A DNA stretch of 64,000 bases, from positions 1 through 64,000 of the forward strand of contig UWYS01000029.1 in the NCBI GenBank assembly GCA_900291925.1, read 5' to 3'. This DNA is from Thecaphora thlaspeos (taxonomy: Eukaryota; Basidiomycota; Ustilaginomycetes; Urocystidales; Glomosporiaceae). The notes below the pieces were generated by a model. That model saw only the letters and a list, made by a program, of their open reading frames with translations, had not been told where the DNA came from and searched no databases. Below are positions 59,501-64,000 of the stretch, piece by piece (the first letter of the stretch is position 1; each line of letters opens with the position of its first letter). The translations under genes were made by a program, and so were the position numbers.

Positions 59501-60013
59501 GACACGCTAGCGCCGTGCCTGCAGCGGCTCGTCTCGTGCGGGATGCTCAAGAGCGATGTAGCCCGCCACTTGCTGACGCTGCCGATGCATCCGCGCACGC
59601 CCAAGCAGACGCAGAACGTGCTGCGCTCGGTCAAGCACCTGTGGAGCGTCGAGTGGAGCTGCGGGCTCGATGAGGCGCTGCCGCCGGCCGATGACCACAC
59701 TCCGACCGAGTGCGGCGAGCTGCGGAGTGAGGCCGAGCCGCTGCGGCTGCCGCACCCGGCGTGCAAGGCGCTCCAGGCGGGCACGCTGTCGCGCGTGGCG
59801 TTTGCCGAGCACATGATCCAGCTGTTCAAGAACCTGTACGAGGCCCACTTCCGCGTCACCCTGCGCGAAAAGGGCCGGCTGAGCAAGGGGGCGGTTGAGT
59901 TTGTGCTCGACTCGCTCTGGGACGTGCTGCAGTCGCGCATCGATGACCAGGAGCCCTGCCCGATTGCGCAGTGCGAGCTCGAGGTGCAGGTGGTCGCGCT
60001 GCGGAGGCTCTGA
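56522..60013 (+). CDS. SABATH-like carboxyl methyltransferase with a long N-terminal extension
   Basis: 1163 aa in one exon. The C-terminal ~540 residues resemble SAM-dependent carboxyl methyltransferases of the SABATH family (Methyltransf_7), known chiefly from plants, where they methylate salicylate, jasmonate and related acids. Visible parallels: VTIAEYGCLNTRSM (678-691) for the SAM loop usually written DLGCSSGPN; FSIIHEDSPQADF (about 762-774) for the LNDLPxNDF motif; HLGISLMDLHWSH for the SSYSLHWLS substrate-pocket motif; FLTARAHEFRQGGVFLMAYIAR for the FLxxRAxELxxGGxMxL helix-strand. A ~120-residue Ser/Gly insertion follows, then the C-terminal cap (DTLAPCLQRLVSCGML). Residues 1-620 are disordered, rich in Ser, Pro and Ala, with QQQHEKQQHH tracts and no known domain. 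The SAM loop deviates (no acidic-Leu-Gly-Cys-Ser-Ser), so activity is uncertain. The long pyrimidine-rich region upstream may hold leader introns or regulatory DNA. Confidence 0.78.
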   Translation: MPVKEIRALDLLEMPSGSEAGEVVAGPSSQWTADAYCAVAAPPPAPTVTAAEETHPGPSQLKRQAAMRREGGSPELKPRPQSRSHSSKVSSPLHRESAVSQAPSGPGPYTSSSMLGPTPSDGCVAPRGGAYRIRDGSISRNRAPRLALSFRDDVDAIVRDKRLSSLYGEDPRTPRPRDAHAGSPASAASSSESEDDRQLLTPLDEPDSIGLDAAAALPPPLSASQAVSTPPDSLPAARVGMRLGVGNIGASIDMDQLGLGLDSRRGLTQNTPSPRPEDGDDSDASSSKRDPTAAAAASKVHASGGSGQQRAPALSRETLYHQMGTIAGLTPPASSVAATGGFPIEVDSVVSNGLEMGLGVNLAASALLNHIPGATPGIAGLTEPRYQRPTGGSYDNGFLEHAGGVRDALYGRQPGARDQQRATAMTAASTQHDVSDVNSTMGGPSGSGEASPVSQAVMDSAEGDLHRRRTTGWMEANGRRHAVPMRQGRHHRADTHDPVIAHARSQLLQQQHEKQQHHQNNYISLRNSPAIATHDLPLSYMLDMPLSAETSLGRNSSLSGCSSGRTRASVGGDSTIPKTPSSGDRAVLSPDAHAHTDGINPFQLGAAGGLRAGFAYDNQARDHHQLLLDGQTAGPPNGALMGLGAGGHFAPGVRAKVAGVLPRLIAGIPLSGSGGETVTIAEYGCLNTRSMQLMQPIISWFAEKAHQASSSAAAATSGAGAAGGYFDTAEASATPSVRSSTATTAAMGASPPQTDVPCRVNFSIIHEDSPQADFRPVAQTLNTSSDSYLNNHWQATHEPSLQSAIFQSFASRPFASRIVPPSTVHLGISLMDLHWSHTPRNPAISQATSAHAELTTFLTARAHEFRQGGVFLMAYIARSEEGSTMSLPGRPRSTISCGSRKQRESLGPTTFGGSSGGSGEEGDLPSSSPVVTDLSESMAASSVSGTPRERRRSNSTPNRPTVVTPSTGGSSGGGSGSSALAPRRSDDIWTTLTDTLAPCLQRLVSCGMLKSDVARHLLTLPMHPRTPKQTQNVLRSVKHLWSVEWSCGLDEALPPADDHTPTECGELRSEAEPLRLPHPACKALQAGTLSRVAFAEHMIQLFKNLYEAHFRVTLREKGRLSKGAVEFVLDSLWDVLQSRIDDQEPCPIAQCELEVQVVALRRL

Positions 60014-61304
60014 GTGGCGTGGCTGATGCGGCCGGTCGAAAGACTTGATCGTCATCTTTGCCGTGGCCGTCGCCGTCCGTCACCTGTTCGTCACAATTCG
60101 CCTCGATTGTTGCCAGCCGCCATCGAGCTTTGGCTACTGTCTCTCTCTCCAGTCATCCCCGTCCTCGGTCTTTGCATGCAACCTTTCTCTCTCTCTCTCT
60201 CTCTTCAATCTTCACTCTTGTCCCTTAATTAAGCTCTTTTACAGTCACCGTCAACTCTGTTCTCTATTAGCATGGATTTCATTTCTCCATTCCTCTCTCT
60301 CTCTCTCCCTCTTCAGACACACACACATCCGTTCCGTCTTGTCGCTACGTTTGTTTGCATCCCACCCCTCTTCGCCACGCCACCTGGGTTCTCCTTTAGT
60401 AGTCGCTTGTCATGTCATCACACGAGATGGTCGCCCTTGCCCGTCGTCGCCGTCATTATTGTCGTCATTGTTGCCGTCGTCTTTGTTGATCGCAAGGAGG
60501 GGGTCGGGGCTGAGGGTTACTGTCTTCGATAGGCGCGCTTCGCCAAACGCCGTGTCACCTTTTCATCTCTTGCTTGACCCCAGCTGGTCTGTGTTGTGAC
60601 ACTTGACATGTAATCGCTGTCGCCCGTATCGTTGTGGCTTTGATTGAGAAAGGGAGCGAGCAAGTGCTCAGTCATTGCAGGTGACAAGGTATGACGCTGA
60701 TGCTGCTTGGTGGGATTGGTTTCAAGGGTGGGGACTTGTAGCTTGCGAGCTGGAACGCTTTAAGCGTCGCTGCGGAAGAGATTAAACAAGTTGGAGCGCA
60801 GCGACAGATGGCGACGAATAGGAGGGGCCTTGGGCGAGGCGAAAGGTGCGTGGCCCAAACGCGACCGAGTGAAAGTGGAGTCGCGCCAAATGTGAACCCG
60901 CGCGAGCGCCAGAGACCAACAGGCAGCAGGGAGCACCCCTCGTCCCTCTGTTCTTCCCTTCATCCCCCCTCGCTCGCTCGCTCGCTCTCACCCCTCCTGC
61001 CAACCACTGCATACCATCTTCCCTCGCTACAACGCTAGCAGCATCGCTTTTCGCCATAGCACACTCGCACACGTTGGCTTCCACTCACTTACGCACGCAC
61101 ACTCACGATACCCCACCGCACCCTACATCTCCCTCTCTTGCACATCGCATTTTGACGTCGCCCTTCTCTGCCACTCGCCACACGGTCCTCGCTCTCGAAC
61201 ACGCTCTCTCCAGCATGGATCAGCGCACGTAGCAGCACCACACCATCATTTACTACCTGCCCCTCCACGCAAGCTTAGCTCTCGACGGCTCGACCGCGTT
61301 CGCC
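60014..61304. other. Intergenic region, SABATH-like gene to FYVE gene
   Basis: CT microsatellite stretches (about 60186-60202 and 60293-60310) in the first gene's 3' flank. A CA/CG-rich pyrimidine stretch (about 61060-61200) lies before the FYVE gene start. No gene is seen. Confidence 0.6.
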
Positions 61305-64000
61305 ATGTCCAACTCAACGGCCAGCGGCGGAGGTGTTGGGACCTCCGATCCTTCCTCGCTCGCTTACGTGCCCTATCAGCGCAGATCGCACGCTCGTAAT
61401 CCTTCCACCCTCTCGCAGCTCAGTGTCTCGTCTGCCGGCGCTGGCAGAGCAGAAACATCCATGTCAAACACCCTCGCCAGACCAGCCCCCTCGGCGGCGC
61501 CACACATCGTCGAACCCGCAGCTTCGTCATCCTCTTCTTCTCAGACATCCTCCGATGCTTCTCAGGCGGTGCACGCGCGCACGGCGAGCTGGACTACAGA
61601 GAAGCGCACCGAAGGTCTGCAGAATGATGCTCCCACTGCTCCGACCCGCCCCGTGGGCGCACCGTCGAGGACGACCAGCAACCGCCTCGTCGCCCGGCCA
61701 CCGCCGCCTCTCGTGCGCATCGGATCGGGCGCAGCTTCTAGAACCCTCGGCGCCCCTCCTCCCTTGCGGAGCGCCTCCAGCCTTCGACAGCAGCAAGTGG
61801 CGACCCCGCAGGCGTCTCCCTCGACGTCCGCAAAGGCAGCTGGCAAACAGCCAGAGGATGCTTCACGGCAGCGTCAGCCCAGCGCGGGCTCCGCCGCCCT
61901 CAACCACAGACAAACAAGCGTCGCCTCTCCTACTTCTGCGATTGTTCCGGTCGATTCCGCCCTGCCACAACGGCCGGACCCCGCTAGCCATGCGCGCACG
62001 TCTACGACCACCACCAGCAACGACGGCCCGAAGCATCCCAGCGATCCACGGTCGGGCCACGACCGGTCGGGATCCCGAAGCGTCGCCCACATGGAGGCGA
62101 ACAACGGTGCCGTCTCATCGCTGAGGTCGAGCCCCGTGAACAGCGGCACCGCCACACCGCGGCTGGGATCGAGCAGCGTCCACGTCCCGGCCCACGTGCA
62201 CTCATATGCCGCCTTGCTCGCGGCACAGAACAAGCTCGGCCCCATCCCTGTACCACAGGGCGTGGCGATCGCGAACGCCGTCGGGCAACAGCAGGAGGAT
62301 TCGGGAGGGGCCGTCGAAGACACCACGACGGCGCTGCAACAGCACGCCAACGGACGGTTGTCCGCCTATCGCCCCGGTTTCCAGCCCAGGGGAGCGTACA
62401 GGGTCCGCACCGATGAGTTCATCGAGGCGAGGCAGCGGAGACGCAGCGAAGGCGAGATGGACGCGCAGAGGATGGAGAGGCGTCTGGCCAAGGTGAGTCG
62501 AGTTGATCGGTGTGAGCGCATGGCTGAAGCGCATGGCTGACAGTGATCTGTGCCACTTTGCCTGCCTTCTTCCCTCTTCACATTGTCACCTTCCCCCTCA
62601 TACCCTCCCGCGCTGCAGCTGATAGCCATCCACTTTGCACCGCAAGCCATCGAAGAGGCCGGCGAGAAGGGCGCTGGCTCGATGATGGCCGCGCCGATGC
62701 TCGACGTTGATCTGTCCGAGCTCCGGCGCGACCCCAAGTCGGTGCTGCGCAAAGGCGGCTCGGACCTGTGGAGTTCGTTGCGGGCGCGCGGCCGGGGCGA
62801 GGACCTGGCCAAGCGGGCGGCGGAGCAGAGCATCGTCAATTGGCAGAACGACGACGAGGTCAAGGCTTGTCCCATCTGCAGCACCACATTCAGCCTTACG
62901 GTGCGCAAGCACCACTGCCGCCTCTGCGGACGCGTCGTCTGCGCATCGCCGCACCTCTCGCGGCCGACGTGGCCCGACGGGATCGGCCCACCGGGCAACG
63001 AGGTCAACAGGGAAGCGGCATCGGCCGAGCAGAGGCAACAGCTCGACAAAAAGTGCTCGTCGCTCATCGTGGCCGATCCGGTGACGGGCAAGATCGAGGA
63101 TGGCAGGGATGCCAAGGCCGTCACCGTCGCGGCCAAGTCGGGAGCGGAGGCCAACGGCGATCCCAAGGGTGTGCGGATCTGCCGTGACTGCAAGAGCGTC
63201 ATCAGGTGAGGGCCTGACGCTCTTGCTCTGTTGCACTCTGTCGTCGAGGCGATTGTGTGGCATGCTAACTGACTGTCTACATCCTTTGGCCATAAACGTT
63301 ACACCGCGTGGCGAGCAGGAAACGGCAGTACATGATCGATGACGGGACCGTTCCAGCCTACCTGAAGCTATACGAGGTAAGTCTCGCCTATGGCCCCAGG
63401 AACTAGCACCGATTGGGTGGGGCGTCAACGCTGACGGCAGAGAATATGCGCTGCCTTTCGTCCCGACAGGCGCTGATGCAGGTGCAGAGGGACATCGAAG
63501 AGTCGCTGCCAGAGTTTCAAGAGATGGTGCTGGGTCTGCAGTAAGTTGCTGTCGCGCTCGTTGGACTCACAGTGGCGCGGAAAGGAGGCTGACCTTTGGA
63601 TGCTCGGCTATCTCGCGTCGCCTCGCAGGAAACACGATCACACTGCCGCGCTAGGATCGTCGGTCAAGGCCAACGCTGAGCTGCAGCGGGATGCTGCGCA
63701 GGCGCGCAAGCAGCTGCTGGCCAACTTTGCGACGTACGACGAGCTGGCCAAGCGGATCCGCAAGCTTCCCGTCCCGGCGTCGAGAAGCATTAGCAGCAGC
63801 AGCAGCAGCAGCGATGCGGCTCAAGAGAGGCTGCAGCAGGCCATCTGGACCAAGGCCAACCTGTTTCTGCAGCAGAATGTGAGTTGGCCAGATGCTGTTG
63901 TGCGTGCAGAGAAAGAGGCAGCCGGGTATGGAGAGCTGACCAGTGCCTATGCGTGCTGTTGTGACTCGCTTCAGATGCTTCCGCTGCGGAGCCTGCCGAA
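61305..64000 (+). CDS. FYVE-domain endosomal tethering protein (Pep7/Vac1, rabenosyn type), 3'-truncated by the window
   Basis: Predicted PI3P-binding effector for fusion of Golgi-derived vesicles with endosomes. Exons 61305-62492, 62619-63205, 63319-63376, 63470-63540, 63629-63878, 63975 to the window edge; at least 726 aa. Residues 1-390 are Ser/Thr/Pro-rich. The motif around FQPRGAYRVRTDEFIEARQR precedes the first splice site. The FYVE finger starts at C480-P-I-C483 and includes RKHHCRLCGRVVC, matching the basic PI3P pocket. About 65 residues are inserted between the RVVC knuckle and the closing CSSL...VRICRDC half. After it come RKRQYMIDDGTVPAYLKLYE and helices (VQRDIEESLPEFQEMVLGLQ) as in Pep7-type Rab-binding regions. 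The final visible exon reads MLPLRSLP. Confidence 0.9.

Overview
This window is the left end of a fungal chromosome. It opens with an uninterrupted CCCTAA/TTAGGG telomere and continues into 64 kb of GC-rich, gene-dense DNA. The genes have short spliceosomal introns, mostly 83-163 bp, nearly all with GTGAGT-type donors. The gene set (SSD1-type RNB protein, CRH-type GH16 enzyme, mitochondrial carriers and chaperones, UBC2/RAD6, DSK2, PEP7-like FYVE protein) and the sequence style suggest a basidiomycete, most likely Ustilaginomycotina. The taxonomic call is an inference, since no rDNA is present. For every intron-containing gene the exon lengths I propose sum to whole codons, which is my main internal check on splicing.

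Layout. 1-231 telomere; 225-560 a 29-bp minisatellite in register with the telomere; 561-1559 unannotated subtelomere. 1560-2759 (+) fatty-acid-hydroxylase/sterol-desaturase family gene broken by one in-frame TAG. 3765-7291 (-) EF-hand mitochondrial carrier (SAL1/SCaMC type). 8006-8918 a decayed pogo/Fot1-like transposon with ~100-bp terminal inverted repeats. 10327-11673 (+) alpha-tubulin. 12345-17597 (-) SSD1. 19375-22175 (-) MYST histone acetyltransferase. 22662-23378 an AT-richer island with 14 ATCGGG/CCCGAT motifs. 24220-26563 (+) CRH-type GH16 gene, also broken by one in-frame TAG. 27257-28348 (-) TOM20. 29132-32874 (+) PX/DUF3818 protein. 33052-34546 (-) small-molecule methyltransferase. 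35422-36780 (+) DSK2. 38169-41591 (+) tandem-UIM coiled-coil protein. 41729-42987 (-) orphan. 43741-46042 (-) mitochondrial HSP70. 47440-48454 (-) RAD6. 49341-51143 (-) HLJ1-like J-protein. 51144-56521 a 5.4-kb stretch with no supportable gene. 56522-60013 (+) SABATH-like methyltransferase with a very long N-terminal extension. 61305-64000 (+) FYVE protein of the PEP7/rabenosyn type, cut by the window edge.

The genes are independent housekeeping units, not a cluster. Several serve ubiquitin and protein quality control (RAD6, DSK2, tandem-UIM protein, HLJ1-like). Several serve mitochondria (SAL1-like carrier, TOM20, mtHSP70). Neighbours often come as divergent pairs sharing an 0.8-2 kb upstream region (MYST/GH16, TOM20/PX, methyltransferase/DSK2) or as tight convergent pairs (PX/methyltransferase, UIM protein/orphan). 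The most unusual items are the phase-locked telomere-adjacent minisatellite, the ATCGGG island, the two single-TAG-interrupted genes, the SABATH-like fusion, the SSD1 that keeps its nuclease acidic residues, and an intron carrying its poly-U tract at the 5' end.
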